From an uncultured Caulobacteraceae bacterium (GTDB taxonomy: Bacteria; Pseudomonadota; Alphaproteobacteria; Caulobacterales; Caulobacteraceae): a stretch of 22,332 nucleotides of DNA. The notes beneath the pieces are model-generated. The model did not search any database. It worked only from the letters and a program-made list of their open reading frames with translations, and was not told the origin of the DNA. How positions within the stretch are numbered: position 1 is the stretch's first letter; each line of letters begins with the position of its first letter. The stretch spans positions 1-22,332 of the forward strand of contig CAMLKO010000002.1 in the NCBI GenBank assembly GCA_946480495.1, given 5' to 3'. Shown one piece after another: positions 1-8,764 of this stretch. Position numbers and translations under genes: made by a program.

Positions 1-55
1 GAAGAAGACCGACGACTTCGCCGCCGAAGTCGCCTCGATGACGGGCGGCCAGTAG
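1..55 (+). CDS. tsf: Elongation factor Ts, C-terminal end (partial)
   Basis: Only the last 17 codons and a TAG stop are in the window. The tail reads KKTDDFAAEVASMTGGQ, which resembles the end of EF-Ts proteins (E. coli EF-Ts has a similar DFAAEVAAM stretch). EF-Ts is the guanine nucleotide exchange factor for EF-Tu in the cytoplasm. The tsf-pyrH-frr order is widespread in Proteobacteria and supports the call. The gene begins outside the window, so its length and start cannot be judged. Confidence 0.75.
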   Translation, partial: KKTDDFAAEVASMTGGQ

Positions 56-67
56 CGCCAACTCTTC

Positions 68-172
68 ATCGTCATCCCACGGTCGGCCGCAGGCCGATCC
101 GGGGGACCCAAGGAGCGGAGCAAGGCTTGCACTTCTGCTTGGGTCACCCGGACTTCGCCGGGTGATGACGAT
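68..172. repeat. Three-armed palindromic intergenic repeat between tsf and pyrH
   Basis: The element is closed by a perfect 9-base outer inverted repeat, ATCGTCATC (68-76) with GATGACGAT (164-172). Inside are three hairpins: GGTCGGCC/GGCCGATC (81-99, one G-T wobble, 3-base loop), CCCAAG/CTTGGG (107-143, with a small inner GCAA/TTGC), and CACCCGG/CCGGGTG (145-164, 6-base loop, sharing one base with the outer arm). No reading frame or tRNA signature is visible. Palindromes beginning TCGTCATCCC recur between genes in Alphaproteobacteria as far as I remember, so this is probably a dispersed repeat. A role in mRNA folding or processing downstream of tsf is only inference. Confidence 0.7.
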
Positions 173-188
173 TTATTGGATTGCCCAA

Positions 189-219
189 CCCTTCCCTCGT
201 CCAGGGGGAAGGGCTTTTT
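189..219 (+). terminator. Rho-independent terminator after tsf
   Basis: A perfect 8-bp stem, CCCTTCCC (189-196) with GGGAAGGG (206-213), encloses a 9-base loop and is followed by C and five T residues (215-219). This is a convincing intrinsic terminator for transcription coming from tsf. It implies that pyrH is read from its own promoter or by partial read-through. The stem has the same core as palindromes at 13029 and 22019-22146. From here to the pyrH start I see no clear promoter. Confidence 0.75.
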
Positions 220-270
220 GTAGCGGCTCGTGCGTGATCTAAATTGAGCCGTCTGACTCGTGAGACCCCG

Positions 271-1014
271 ATGACCCGACGCGCGCCCCGCTACAAGAAG
301 ATCCTGCTGAAGGTTTCGGGCGAGGTGCTGATGGGGGACTCCCCATTCGGCATCGACATGAAGACCGTCGCCGATGTGGCTCAGGATATTAAGGAAATCG
401 TCGCGACGGGGGTCGAGCTCTGCCTCGTCATCGGCGGCGGCAACATCTTCCGCGGACTGGCCGGCGCCGCCAAGGGGATGGAGCGGGCCAGCGCCGACTA
501 CATGGGCATGCTGGCGACCGTCATGAACGCGCTGGCCATGCAGGACGCGCTCGAGCGGATCGGGGTGCACACCCGGGTGCAGTCGGCGATCCCGATGGCG
601 ACGGTGTGCGAGCCCTACATCCGCCGCCGCGCCCAGCGGCACCTGGACAAGGGCCGGGTGGTGATCTTCGCGGCGGGCACGGGCAATCCGTTCTTCACGA
701 CCGACACAGCCGCGGCGCTCAGGGCCGCGGAAATGGGCTGCGACGCCCTCTTCAAGGGCACCAGCGTCGACGGCGTCTACACGGCCGATCCGAAGAAGGA
801 CAAGACGGCCCAGCGCTACGAGCGGCTCAGCTATCTTGAGGTTCTGGCCAAGGATCTTAAGGTCATGGACGCCTCCGCCATCAGCCTGATGCGGGAGAAC
901 GGCATCCCGATCGTGGTCTTCTCGATCCGGGGCCGGGGCAACCTGCTGAGCGTGCTGACCGGCGACGGCGTGCACACCACGATCGCTGAAGACCCGCACT
1001 TCGTCGAACAATAA
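271..1014 (+). CDS. pyrH: UMP kinase (uridylate kinase)
   Basis: This cytoplasmic enzyme phosphorylates UMP to UDP with ATP in pyrimidine nucleotide synthesis; bacterial UMP kinases belong to the amino acid kinase family and are usually hexamers regulated by GTP and UTP. The 247-residue product has the family's landmarks: a KVSGE nucleotide-binding motif at residues 14-18, IGGGNIFRG at 54-62, [10 protein letters not shown] at 136-145, and DGVYTADP further on. Length is normal for the family. I chose ATG 271; an in-frame TTG at 244 would add nine residues that do not look conserved. Neither start has a strong Shine-Dalgarno sequence. It lies 14 bp before frr, the usual partner. Confidence 0.95.
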   Translation: MTRRAPRYKKILLKVSGEVLMGDSPFGIDMKTVADVAQDIKEIVATGVELCLVIGGGNIFRGLAGAAKGMERASADYMGMLATVMNALAMQDALERIGVHTRVQSAIPMATVCEPYIRRRAQRHLDKGRVVIFAAGTGNPFFTTDTAAALRAAEMGCDALFKGTSVDGVYTADPKKDKTAQRYERLSYLEVLAKDLKVMDASAISLMRENGIPIVVFSIRGRGNLLSVLTGDGVHTTIAEDPHFVEQ

Positions 1015-1028
1015 GGGGAGAGCCGCTC

Positions 1029-1595
1029 ATGGCGACGACCGAAAAGCCGGTGCTTTCGAAGTATCGTGATCGGATGGACAAGGCGGTGGCGGCCCTGAAG
1101 GAGGAGTTCGCCACCCTGCGCACGGGCCGCGCCTCCGCCACCCTGCTCGACCAGGTCCATGTGGACGCCTACGGCGCCTCGATGCCGCTGAACCAGGTGG
1201 GTTCGGTCACCGTGCCGGAGCCGCGCTCGATCACCGTCAGCGTCTGGGACCGGGGCCTGATCGTCTCGGTGGAAAAGGCGATCCGCAACGCGGGCCTTGG
1301 GCTCAATCCGGTCGTGGAGGGCCAGAACCTGCGCGTCCCGATCCCGCCGCTCACCGAAGAACGCCGCAAGGACCTCGCCAAGTTGGCCGGCAAGTATGCC
1401 GAGCAGCAGCGCATCGCCGTGCGCAACGTGCGCCGCGACGCCATGGACGACCTGAAGAAGGCCGAGAAGGACCACGCCATCAATCAGGATGAGCACAAGC
1501 GGATGGAGACCGACGTCCAGAAGCTCACCGACGAGGCCGTCAAGCGCATCGACGAGGCCTTGAAAACAAAAGAACAAGAGATCATGCAGGTCTGA
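1029..1595 (+). CDS. frr: Ribosome recycling factor
   Basis: RRF works with EF-G to split post-termination ribosomes. The 188-residue product has the typical length and shows the conserved N-terminal helix ([13 protein letters not shown], about residues 24-36), the DAYG segment, [15 protein letters not shown], and the C-terminal three-helix bundle ending in a charged segment. A strong Shine-Dalgarno sequence, AGGGGAGA, precedes ATG 1029 at suitable spacing, and the start sits 14 bases after the pyrH stop. Co-transcription with pyrH is likely. Confidence 0.97.
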   Translation: MATTEKPVLSKYRDRMDKAVAALKEEFATLRTGRASATLLDQVHVDAYGASMPLNQVGSVTVPEPRSITVSVWDRGLIVSVEKAIRNAGLGLNPVVEGQNLRVPIPPLTEERRKDLAKLAGKYAEQQRIAVRNVRRDAMDDLKKAEKDHAINQDEHKRMETDVQKLTDEAVKRIDEALKTKEQEIMQV

Positions 1596-1616
1596 CCGCC
1601 GGCGCGGTCTGCCGGC
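1594..1616 (+). other. Two mutually exclusive hairpins between frr and uppS
   Basis: Overlapping the frr stop codon, GACCGC (1594-1599) pairs with GCGGTC (1604-1609) around a CGGC loop. Alternatively GCCGGC (1598-1603) pairs with GCCGGC (1611-1616). The two folds share bases and exclude each other. No T run follows, so this is not a standard terminator. It may be no more than a chance product of high GC. Confidence 0.35.
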
Positions 1617-1634
1617 AAGGGAAACGCCAGGAAC

Positions 1635-2405
1635 ATGCCCTCCAAAAGCGGCTTGCAGCAGCGGGCGGCAGGCTCCTCGGAGGGGCCGGCGCCTTTGCAT
1701 GTCGCCATCATCATGGACGGCAACGGCCGCTGGGCGAAGCGGCGCGGGTTGCCGCGCACGGTGGGCCACCACGAGGGCGTGAAGGCGCTCAAACGCACCG
1801 TCGAGGCCGCGCCCGACTGCGGGGTCGGCACGCTGACGGTGTTCGGCTTTTCCACCGAGAACTGGCGCCGGCCGATGGCCGAGGTCGCCGAGCTGATGGG
1901 CCTGTTGAAGTCCTATGTCGCCACCGACCTCGAACGGCTGGAGCGCGAGGGCGTGCGGGTCAAGGTGCTGGGCCGCCGCACGGGGCTGAAGCCCGACATC
2001 CTGGAGGTCATCGACCGGGCCGAGAACCGCACGGCGCACAACGACCGCTTCCTGCTGCGGGTCGCCTTCAACTACGGCGGCCGGGCGGACATCCTGGACG
2101 CGGCCCGGGGCTTCGCCGAGGACGTGGCGGCGGGCCGGGCGCGGCCGGAGGACCTCGACGAGGCGGCGTTCGAACGGCGGCTGTCGACGGCCGGCGATCC
2201 GCCGCTCGACTTCATCGTCCGCACCAGCGGCGAGCGCCGCATTTCCAACTTCCTGCTCTGGGAGGCTGCCTACGCCGAACTCGTCTTCCAGGACGTCCTG
2301 TGGCCGGACTACGGGCCGGAGCATCTGAAGGCCGCCATCGCCGAGTTTCACACCCGTGAGCGGCGATACGGCGGAGTGAGCAATGACGTCCTCGCAACAG
2401 GCTAG
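1635..2405 (+). CDS. uppS: Undecaprenyl diphosphate synthase (cis-prenyltransferase)
   Basis: UppS condenses eight isopentenyl diphosphates onto farnesyl diphosphate to make the C55 carrier used for peptidoglycan and O-antigen. The 256-residue product contains HVAIIMDGNGRWAKRRG (residues 22-38), with the catalytic Asp expected at D28, then FGFSTENWRRP, and near the end RTSGERRISNFLLWE and the FHTRERRYGG tail, all diagnostic of the cis-prenyltransferase family. The start ATG 1635 has a modest CCAGGA upstream. The 3' end overlaps cdsA by 23 bp. The gene sits in the same uppS-cdsA pair as in most Proteobacteria. Confidence 0.96.
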   Translation: MPSKSGLQQRAAGSSEGPAPLHVAIIMDGNGRWAKRRGLPRTVGHHEGVKALKRTVEAAPDCGVGTLTVFGFSTENWRRPMAEVAELMGLLKSYVATDLERLEREGVRVKVLGRRTGLKPDILEVIDRAENRTAHNDRFLLRVAFNYGGRADILDAARGFAEDVAAGRARPEDLDEAAFERRLSTAGDPPLDFIVRTSGERRISNFLLWEAAYAELVFQDVLWPDYGPEHLKAAIAEFHTRERRYGGVSNDVLATG

Positions 2406-3210
2406 GCGCTTCGACTGGAGCAACCTGGGCCTCAGGGCGGCCTCCGCGGTCGTGCTGATCCCGGCCGCCGTGGCCGCGGTCTATTTCGGCGGCTGGGTGC
2501 TGCTGCTGCTGGCCGCCGTCTCGGTCGCGCTGCTGGCGCTGGAGTGGGGCGGGATGAGCGCGCCGGGCGCCCCGATCCGGGTCGCCGCGGCGGTGACCGT
2601 GGCGATCCTGGCCGGCCTGTTCTCCGCCTACTACGGCCACTACCGCATCGCCTGGGTGCTGGCGGGCGTCGGCGCGATCGTGGCCGCCGTCGTGGGCCGC
2701 ACGCTGTCCGAGCGTCCCGCCGACACCGCCTATGGCGTCATCTACATCGCGCCGGCGGCCATCTCGCTGTTCTGGGTGCGGGCGATGCCGCACGGGATCA
2801 GCTGGACCATCATGATCTTCGCCGTGACCTGGGCGGCCGACATCTTCGCCTTCCTGGTCGGCAGCGCCCTGAAAGGGCCCAAGCTGTGGCCCCGCTTCTC
2901 GCCCAACAAGACCTGGTCGGGCTTCTTCGGAGGCTTGGCGGGCGCGATGGTCACCGCCGTGGTGGTCAGCCGCTTCACCGACGCCGAGCTGGTCTGGTTC
3001 TGGGCCGCGGCCGTCGGACTGGCTGGAGGGCTGGCCACGATGGCGGGCGACCTCTGGGAATCCATGCTCAAGCGCCGGTTCGGGGTGAAGGACTCGGGCG
3101 ACCTGATCCCGGGCCACGGCGGGCTGCTGGACCGGGTGGACGGGCTGATGTTCGCGATCGTGGTGATCGCCATCGCCCGGCTCCTGGCGCTGAGGGGCTT
3201 CATCCATTGA
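2383..3210 (+). CDS. cdsA: Phosphatidate cytidylyltransferase (CDP-diglyceride synthase)
   Basis: CdsA is an inner-membrane enzyme that converts phosphatidic acid and CTP to CDP-diacylglycerol, the precursor of all phospholipids. The 275-residue product has several hydrophobic segments from about residue 18 on and the full family signature at about 227-253: S-M-L-K-R, then K-D-S-G, then P-G-H-G-G, then D-R-V-D. The upstream [12 protein letters not shown] segment is also typical. The start ATG 2383 lies inside the uppS 3' end, with GGAGTGAG in the uppS coding sequence as its Shine-Dalgarno, which suggests translational coupling. The stop overlaps the dxr start. Confidence 0.96.
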   Translation: MTSSQQARRFDWSNLGLRAASAVVLIPAAVAAVYFGGWVLLLLAAVSVALLALEWGGMSAPGAPIRVAAAVTVAILAGLFSAYYGHYRIAWVLAGVGAIVAAVVGRTLSERPADTAYGVIYIAPAAISLFWVRAMPHGISWTIMIFAVTWAADIFAFLVGSALKGPKLWPRFSPNKTWSGFFGGLAGAMVTAVVVSRFTDAELVWFWAAAVGLAGGLATMAGDLWESMLKRRFGVKDSGDLIPGHGGLLDRVDGLMFAIVVIAIARLLALRGFIH

Positions 3211-4406
3211 CCCGCTCCGTCACCATCCTGGGCTCCACCGGCTCGATCGGCGTCTCGACGCTGAGCCTGTTCGAGGAGTCCGGCGCCGAGGTCGAAATCC
3301 TGGCCCTGACCGCCGGGCGCAACGCCGAGCGGCTGATCGAGCAGGCCCTGCGCTGGCGGCCCAGGATCGTGGTGATCGAGGATGAGGCCCAACTCCCCAA
3401 GCTGAAGACCCGGCTGGCCCGCACCGGCATCGAAATCGCGGCCGGTCAGCAGGCCGTCGTCGATGTGGCGGGCGAGGGGGCCGACTGGGTGATGTCGGCC
3501 ATCGTCGGCGCGGCGGGCCTTGCGCCCACGCTGGCGGCGGCGCGGGCGGGCTCGACCATCGCGCTCGCCAACAAGGAAAGCCTGGTCTGCGCCGGGCCCG
3601 CGCTGCTGGAGGCCTCGCGCGCCGCCGGCGGGCAGGTAATCCCCGTCGATTCCGAGCACTCGGCCATCTTCCAGGTCCTGCAGCCCGCCTGCGCGAACCG
3701 CGTCTCGCGGCTGATCCTGACGGCTTCGGGCGGCCCCTTCCGCACCTGGACGCGCGAGCAGATGGCGGCGGCGTCCCCCGAACAGGCCGTCGCCCATCCC
3801 AACTGGAGCATGGGCGCCAAGATTTCGATCGATTCCGCCACGATGATGAACAAGGGCCTCGAGATGGTGGAGGCGTCCTACCTGTTCGCCACGCCGGCGG
3901 AGCGTATCGAGGTCCTGGTGCATCCCCAGTCGGTGGTTCACAGCATGGTCGAGTACGTGGACGGCTCGACCCTGGCCCAGCTTGGCCCGCCCGACATGCG
4001 CGCCCCCATCGCCTGCGCCTTCGCCTGGCCCGACCGGCTGCCGTGGCCCGCGCCCAGGCTCGACCTCGCCGCCATGGGCCAGCTGACCTTCGAGGCGCCC
4101 GACCCGCAACGCTTCCCCTCGATCGGCATCGCCCGCCACGCGCTGGAAATGGGCGGATACGCACCGGCGGCGATGAATGCAGCCAATGAGGTCGCGGTGG
4201 CGGCTTTCCTTGACCGCAGGATCGGCTTTCTCGATATTGCCGCCGCGGTGGCTGAGACCCTCGATCGCCTGAACGGCATGGGGGGTCTACCCGGGGGGGC
4301 GAGCGGCGACGCACTGGAGAACGCTATAATGACCGACGAGAGCGCCCGCCGCGTGGCGGCCGATGTTCTCGAAGGCGGCCGGCGTCCCTCCATGGTGAGG
4401 AACTGA
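3207..4406 (+). CDS. dxr: 1-deoxy-D-xylulose 5-phosphate reductoisomerase
   Basis: DXR converts DXP to 2-C-methyl-D-erythritol 4-phosphate with NADPH, the committed step of the MEP isoprenoid pathway. The 399-residue product has the NADPH motif GSTGSIG (9-15), NKES (122-125), metal-binding D148 and E150 in the DSEH motif, and NKGLE with E219, which correspond by motif to E. coli D150, E152 and E231. The reading frame stays open far upstream, but those residues are antisense-type noise over cdsA. I chose TTG 3207, which overlaps the cdsA stop as TTGA and has GAGGGG at suitable spacing; it gives the normal family length. Use of TTG is unusual but there is no other start at the right place. The product supplies precursors for UppS. 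Confidence 0.93.
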   Translation: MTRSVTILGSTGSIGVSTLSLFEESGAEVEILALTAGRNAERLIEQALRWRPRIVVIEDEAQLPKLKTRLARTGIEIAAGQQAVVDVAGEGADWVMSAIVGAAGLAPTLAAARAGSTIALANKESLVCAGPALLEASRAAGGQVIPVDSEHSAIFQVLQPACANRVSRLILTASGGPFRTWTREQMAAASPEQAVAHPNWSMGAKISIDSATMMNKGLEMVEASYLFATPAERIEVLVHPQSVVHSMVEYVDGSTLAQLGPPDMRAPIACAFAWPDRLPWPAPRLDLAAMGQLTFEAPDPQRFPSIGIARHALEMGGYAPAAMNAANEVAVAAFLDRRIGFLDIAAAVAETLDRLNGMGGLPGGASGDALENAIMTDESARRVAADVLEGGRRPSMVRN

Positions 4407-4410
4407 CGTC

Positions 4411-5625
4411 ATGCTCGGCTTCGCGCAATCGGCGCTGATCACCATCGCTTCGTTCCTGTTCGTGCTGACCTTCGTCGTCACGGTGCACGAGCTTGGCCAC
4501 TTCGCGGCCGCCAAGAGCATGCGCGTCGCGGTGGACCGCTTCTCCATCGGTTTTGGCCGCGCCATCGCCAGCTGGTACGACAAGTCGGGCGTGGAATGGC
4601 GGATCGGCTGGATTCCGCTGGGCGGCTATGTCCGCTTCGCCGGCGACGAAAACGCCGCCAGCGTCCCCGACAAGGAAGACCTGGAGGAGATGCGCCACTG
4701 GATCCTCGCCGAAGAGGGGCCGCAGGCGCTCAAGCGCTATTTCCATTTCAAGCCGCTCTGGCAGCGGGCCGTGGTGGTCGCCGCCGGGCCGTTCTCGAAT
4801 TTCGTGCTGTCGAGCGTGCTCTTCGCCCTGCTGCTCGGCGTCTTTGGCGAGCTGACGCTGCCGGCGCGGGTGGCGGCGGTGCAGCCCGGCAGCGCCGCCG
4901 AGCGTGCGGGCTTCCACGCGGGCGACCAGGTCCTGGCGGTCGACGGCCACCGCATCCAGGGCTTCGAGGAGATGAGCCGCTACGTACGCATGCGCGCGGG
5001 CGATTCCATCGACTTCCTGATCAAGCGGTCCAAAAACGAAATCCACCTCGTCGCAACGCCCGCCCTGAAGGTGGTCGACGACCCGGTCGCCGGGAAGGTG
5101 CAGGTGGGCCAGCTTGGCGTGGTGGCGCTGCCGCCCGACCAGGCGGTCACCGTCCGCTACAATCCCTTCGAAGCCTCGGTCGAGGGCGTCAAGCGCACCG
5201 GCGAGGTGCTCGGCACCACGGTCTTCTACCTGGGCCGCCTCGTGCGCGGCGAGGTCCCCGCCGACCAGCTCGGCAGCCTGGTCGGCATCGCCGACGCCTC
5301 TGGCAAGGTGGCCAAGGCGGGCGCGCAGGGCGCGCCGGACCTGCCCTCGATGATCCTGGGGGCCATGGTGGCCCTCTTAAGCCTCACCGCCGTGCTGTCG
5401 GTCAGCATCGGCTTCATGAACCTTCTTCCCGTGCCGGTGCTCGATGGCGGGCACCTGCTGTTTTACGCCTATGAAGCCCTAGCCCGCCGGCCGCTGGCGG
5501 CCCGGGTCCAGGCGGCCGGATATCGCGTGGGCCTTGCGCTACTGCTCGGATTCATGCTGTTCGCCACCTGGAACGACCTCCAGCGTCTGCGTGTGTTTCA
5601 CTTCCTCGGCGGTCTGTTCTCCTGA
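4411..5625 (+). CDS. rseP: RseP/MmpA-type site-2 membrane metalloprotease
   Basis: This is an M50-family zinc protease that cuts transmembrane proteins within the bilayer. The 404-residue product has a first membrane helix carrying HELGH at residues 26-30 (zinc ligands H26 and H30, catalytic E27), a membrane segment near 125-145, a PDZ domain at about 150-215, and a C-terminal membrane pair with the third zinc ligand in LDGGH (D345). It is shorter than the E. coli protein of about 450 residues, and I recognise one PDZ domain rather than two. The Caulobacter homologue, MmpA, degrades the polarity protein PodJ, so a similar role is plausible but not shown here. SD GAGGAA precedes ATG 4411, 4 bp after dxr. 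Confidence 0.93.
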   Translation: MLGFAQSALITIASFLFVLTFVVTVHELGHFAAAKSMRVAVDRFSIGFGRAIASWYDKSGVEWRIGWIPLGGYVRFAGDENAASVPDKEDLEEMRHWILAEEGPQALKRYFHFKPLWQRAVVVAAGPFSNFVLSSVLFALLLGVFGELTLPARVAAVQPGSAAERAGFHAGDQVLAVDGHRIQGFEEMSRYVRMRAGDSIDFLIKRSKNEIHLVATPALKVVDDPVAGKVQVGQLGVVALPPDQAVTVRYNPFEASVEGVKRTGEVLGTTVFYLGRLVRGEVPADQLGSLVGIADASGKVAKAGAQGAPDLPSMILGAMVALLSLTAVLSVSIGFMNLLPVPVLDGGHLLFYAYEALARRPLAARVQAAGYRVGLALLLGFMLFATWNDLQRLRVFHFLGGLFS

Positions 5626-5645
5626 ACGCCCGCCTGGCCCCGTCG

Positions 5646-8120
5646 ATGGTTGACCTTATGAAGAAATCCAGCGCCCGCGGCGCCGCGTTTGTCTCCGGTC
5701 TCGCGCTGCTGATGGGGACGACCTGTCTCACAGCACCGGCCTTTGCGCAGGACGCGGCCACGCCGCCGGCTCCGGCTCCAGCTCCAGCGCCAACGGATGC
5801 CACGGCCGCGCCGCCGGCCGCCGAGGCTGCGCCTCCCGCCGAGGCCGCGCCTCCGCCCGCGGAAGCCGCGCCGATCCCGACGGGCCTGGTCCGCGAGATC
5901 GTGGTCAAGGGCAACGAGCGGATCGAGCAGGGCACCATCCTGTCCTACCTGCCCATCCAGGTGGGCGACACGGTCGACCCGGCGCGGATCGACCTTGCGC
6001 TGAAGACCCTCTTCAAGACCGACCTGTTCTCCGACGTGCAGATCGAGCTGCAGGGCACGACCCTGGTGGTCAGCGTCGTCGAGAACCCGATCATCAACCA
6101 GGTGCTCTTCGAGGGGAACTCGGCGCTCAAGGAAGACAAGCTGAAGGACGAGGTGACGGTGCGGCCGCGCGGCATCTTCACCCGCGCCAAGGTGCAGCAG
6201 GACGTCCAGCGCATCATCGAGCTCTACCGCCGCGCCGGCCGGATCTCCGCTACCGTCACGCCGAAGATCGTCGAGCTGCCGCAAAAGCGCGTCGACCTGA
6301 TCTTCGAGATCAACGAGGGGCCCAAGAGCGGCGTCCTCGACATCAATTTCCTGGGCAACCAGAAGTTCTCCGACAACGACCTCACCGACGTGATCGTCAC
6401 CCAGGAGAGCCACTGGTACAAATTCCTGTCGAACAACGCGAACTACGACCCCGACCGGGTCGAGTACGACCGCGAGAAGCTGCGCAAGTTCTACCGGAAC
6501 AAGGGCTACTACGACTTCCGCGTGATCTCCGCGATCGCCGAGCTGTCGCCCGACAAGAACGGCTTCGCCATCACCTACACGCTCGACGAAGGCCCGCAGT
6601 ACAAGTTCGGCAAGGTCAGCGTGAACACCGAGCTGAAGAAGCTCGACGCCAAGGTGCTCGAGCAGCTGCTGCCGATCCGTTCGGGCCAGATCTACGAGGA
6701 CGACAAGATCGAGGCGGCGACCGACGCGCTCACCTTCGCGGCCGGCGCGGCGGGCTTCGCCTTCGTGGACGTGACGCCGCGCTACGTGCCCAACCGCGAG
6801 ACCAAGACCGTCGACGTCGTCTTCGACGTGAAGGAAGGCCCGCGCGTCTACATCAACCGCATCGACATCATCGGCAACACCCGCACGCTGGACTACGTCA
6901 TCCGCCGCGAGATGAACGTCTCCGAAGGCGACGCCTACAACCGCGTGCTGGTCGACCGCTCGAAGAACCAGGTCAAGGCGCTGGGCTTCTTCAAGGACGT
7001 CGAGGTCACCGAAACCCCGGCCACCCAGCCGGACCGCACCAACCTGCAGGTCAAGGTCACCGAGCAGCCCACGGGCGAGCTGTCCTTCAGCGCCGGCTAC
7101 TCGTCGGTCGACCAGCTGGTGCTCGACCTCGGCATCTCGGAGCGGAACTTCCGCGGCCGCGGCCAGGACGTTCGCGCCCGGGTCTCGGTCGGTTCGCAGC
7201 AGAAGCAGGTGGACTTCTCGTTCACCGAGCCGCGCTTCCTGGGCCGCGACCTGCGGGCGGGCGTGGACATCTATTCCTACCGCTACAACTATTCGCAGAC
7301 GGCCTACGACACGAGCTCGACGGGCATCGGCCTCAGGCTCGGCTTCCCGCTGACCCAGAACGCCTCGATGTCCCTGCGCTACACCCTGCGCAGCGACCGG
7401 GTGACAATCGACTCCCAGCTGTGCTCGGGGGCCTACGCTTCGACGGTGCTCTGCCAGCAGCAGGGTTCGAACGTGACCTCGCTGCTCGGCTACGGCGTGC
7501 GCCTCGACCGGCGGAACGACCCGATCCAGCCGACCCGCGGCTACTTCGCCGACCTCAGCCAGGATCTCGCGGGCGTCGGCGGCGACGTGCACTACCTGCG
7601 CACCGAGGGCGACGCGGGCTGGTACCACGGCTTCAACAAGGACTTCATCCTGAGCGCCACGGCCACGGCCGGCTACATCGAGGGCTGGTCTGGCGACCCG
7701 GTGCGGATCAACGACCGCTTCTACAAGGGCGGCAACACCTTCCGCGGCTTCGACACCGCCGGCATCGGCCCGCGCGACACCAGCTTCGGCCGCGACGACT
7801 CGCTGGGCGGCAAGCTCTACGCGGTCGGTTCGCTGGAACTCACCATTCCGACCTATCTGCCCGAGCAATATGGTATCAAGGCCGCCCTGTTCAGCGACTT
7901 CGGCACCCTCGGGCTGCTCGACAAGGAGGACAAGCAGCTTTCACCCGGCGTGCCAAACCCCGGGGTGAAAGACGATCTGGCCTTCCGTGCTTCGGCCGGC
8001 ATCAGCATCTTCTGGCGCTCGCCGATGGGACCGATCCGGTTCGACATCAGTCACGTTTTGGCCAAAGAACCCTACGACAAGACGCAAACGTTCCGCTTCT
8101 CAACCTCAACCAGGTTTTAA
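5646..8120 (+). CDS. bamA: Outer membrane protein assembly factor BamA
   Basis: BamA is the central Omp85-family subunit of the BAM complex, which folds and inserts outer-membrane beta-barrels. The 824-residue product has a signal peptide with likely cleavage after AFA at residue 34, an unusual Ala/Pro/Glu-rich stretch at about 35-78, then POTRA domains from about 80 to 420 (starting LVREIVVKGNERIEQGTI) and a 16-strand barrel. GGNTFRGFD near residue 700 is the family's VRGF-type motif and the protein ends in Phe, as barrel proteins do. Start choice is open: ATG 5658 would give the more classical signal peptide MKKSSARG; neither has a good Shine-Dalgarno. It is followed 5 bp later by skp, its usual chaperone partner. 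Confidence 0.95.
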   Translation: MVDLMKKSSARGAAFVSGLALLMGTTCLTAPAFAQDAATPPAPAPAPAPTDATAAPPAAEAAPPAEAAPPPAEAAPIPTGLVREIVVKGNERIEQGTILSYLPIQVGDTVDPARIDLALKTLFKTDLFSDVQIELQGTTLVVSVVENPIINQVLFEGNSALKEDKLKDEVTVRPRGIFTRAKVQQDVQRIIELYRRAGRISATVTPKIVELPQKRVDLIFEINEGPKSGVLDINFLGNQKFSDNDLTDVIVTQESHWYKFLSNNANYDPDRVEYDREKLRKFYRNKGYYDFRVISAIAELSPDKNGFAITYTLDEGPQYKFGKVSVNTELKKLDAKVLEQLLPIRSGQIYEDDKIEAATDALTFAAGAAGFAFVDVTPRYVPNRETKTVDVVFDVKEGPRVYINRIDIIGNTRTLDYVIRREMNVSEGDAYNRVLVDRSKNQVKALGFFKDVEVTETPATQPDRTNLQVKVTEQPTGELSFSAGYSSVDQLVLDLGISERNFRGRGQDVRARVSVGSQQKQVDFSFTEPRFLGRDLRAGVDIYSYRYNYSQTAYDTSSTGIGLRLGFPLTQNASMSLRYTLRSDRVTIDSQLCSGAYASTVLCQQQGSNVTSLLGYGVRLDRRNDPIQPTRGYFADLSQDLAGVGGDVHYLRTEGDAGWYHGFNKDFILSATATAGYIEGWSGDPVRINDRFYKGGNTFRGFDTAGIGPRDTSFGRDDSLGGKLYAVGSLELTIPTYLPEQYGIKAALFSDFGTLGLLDKEDKQLSPGVPNPGVKDDLAFRASAGISIFWRSPMGPIRFDISHVLAKEPYDKTQTFRFSTSTRF

Positions 8121-8125
8121 AACAA

Positions 8126-8743
8126 ATGACGTCCAGGAAATTCGGTGTCGCCGCCGCTGCGGTCGCCGCCCTCACGCTTTCTTCCGGCGGTCTCGCCGAG
8201 GCTCAGGCCCAGACCGGAGCCACTCAAACCCCGGTGACCCACGGAGCGCCCCTGCCTGGCGTCTGCGTGTTCTCCAGCCAGCAGGCGGTCGGCACCTCCA
8301 CGGTCGGCAAGTATGTGGGCACCCGCATGCAGCAGATCATCGGCACGGTGAACACCGAGCTGACGACCGAGCGCAACGCCATCGACACCGAAGCCAAGGC
8401 GCTCGACGCCCAGAAGACGACGCTCGACAAGGCGACCCTGCAGACCCGCGCCACCGCCCTGCAGAACCGCTTCAACGCCTGGCAGACCAAGGCCGGCCAG
8501 CGTCAGCGCGAAGTCGAGGCCACCGAGCAGAAGGCCTTCCTGCGCGTCGCCCAGGAAATGGACCCGATCATCAAGGCCGCCTACCAGGCCAACCGCTGCT
8601 CGATCCTGTTCGAGCGTGACAACGTCATCCTCGCCAACCCGGCGATGGACCTGACGCCGACGGTGGTGGCGGGCGTGAACGCCAAGATCCAGCAGTTCAC
8701 CTTCGACCGCGAAAACCTGCCGGCCCAACCCGCCGGTCAGTAA
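8126..8743 (+). CDS. skp: OmpH/Skp-family periplasmic chaperone
   Basis: Skp forms a trimer that holds unfolded outer-membrane proteins in the periplasm and delivers them to BamA. The 205-residue product has a signal peptide (hydrophobic core about 6-23, cleavage near AEA/AQA at 26-28), a short beta segment GVCVFSSQQA, a long charged helical arm (about 60-150, coiled-coil character), and a final beta region CSILFERDNVILANPAMDLT, the OmpH layout. The start ATG 8126 is 5 bp after the bamA stop; the frame is open far upstream but that part is a shadow of bamA. Cys47 and Cys158 lie in the two beta segments and could form a disulfide. Confidence 0.85.
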   Translation: MTSRKFGVAAAAVAALTLSSGGLAEAQAQTGATQTPVTHGAPLPGVCVFSSQQAVGTSTVGKYVGTRMQQIIGTVNTELTTERNAIDTEAKALDAQKTTLDKATLQTRATALQNRFNAWQTKAGQRQREVEATEQKAFLRVAQEMDPIIKAAYQANRCSILFERDNVILANPAMDLTPTVVAGVNAKIQQFTFDRENLPAQPAGQ

Positions 8744-8764
8744 ACGACTCGACGTTCTGGCCGC

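Noticed and set aside
68..172. tRNA gene, suggested by the three-armed fold
   Set aside because: The arms do not have tRNA lengths, there is no T-loop GTTC or anticodon arm, and no CCA-type acceptor end.
2544..3206. Upstream extension of the dxr frame by about 220 codons
   Set aside because: The added part is Arg/Gly-rich shadow sequence over cdsA. DXR similarity begins exactly at TTG 3207, giving the normal length.
5626..5657. Separate promoter for bamA (TTGACC at 5650)
   Set aside because: No -10 element stands at a fitting distance and the motif lies within the possible coding start.
5598..7868. Open frame of 756 codons antisense to bamA
   Set aside because: No recognisable motif; composition is that expected from the complement of GC-rich codons. 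BamA itself is certain.
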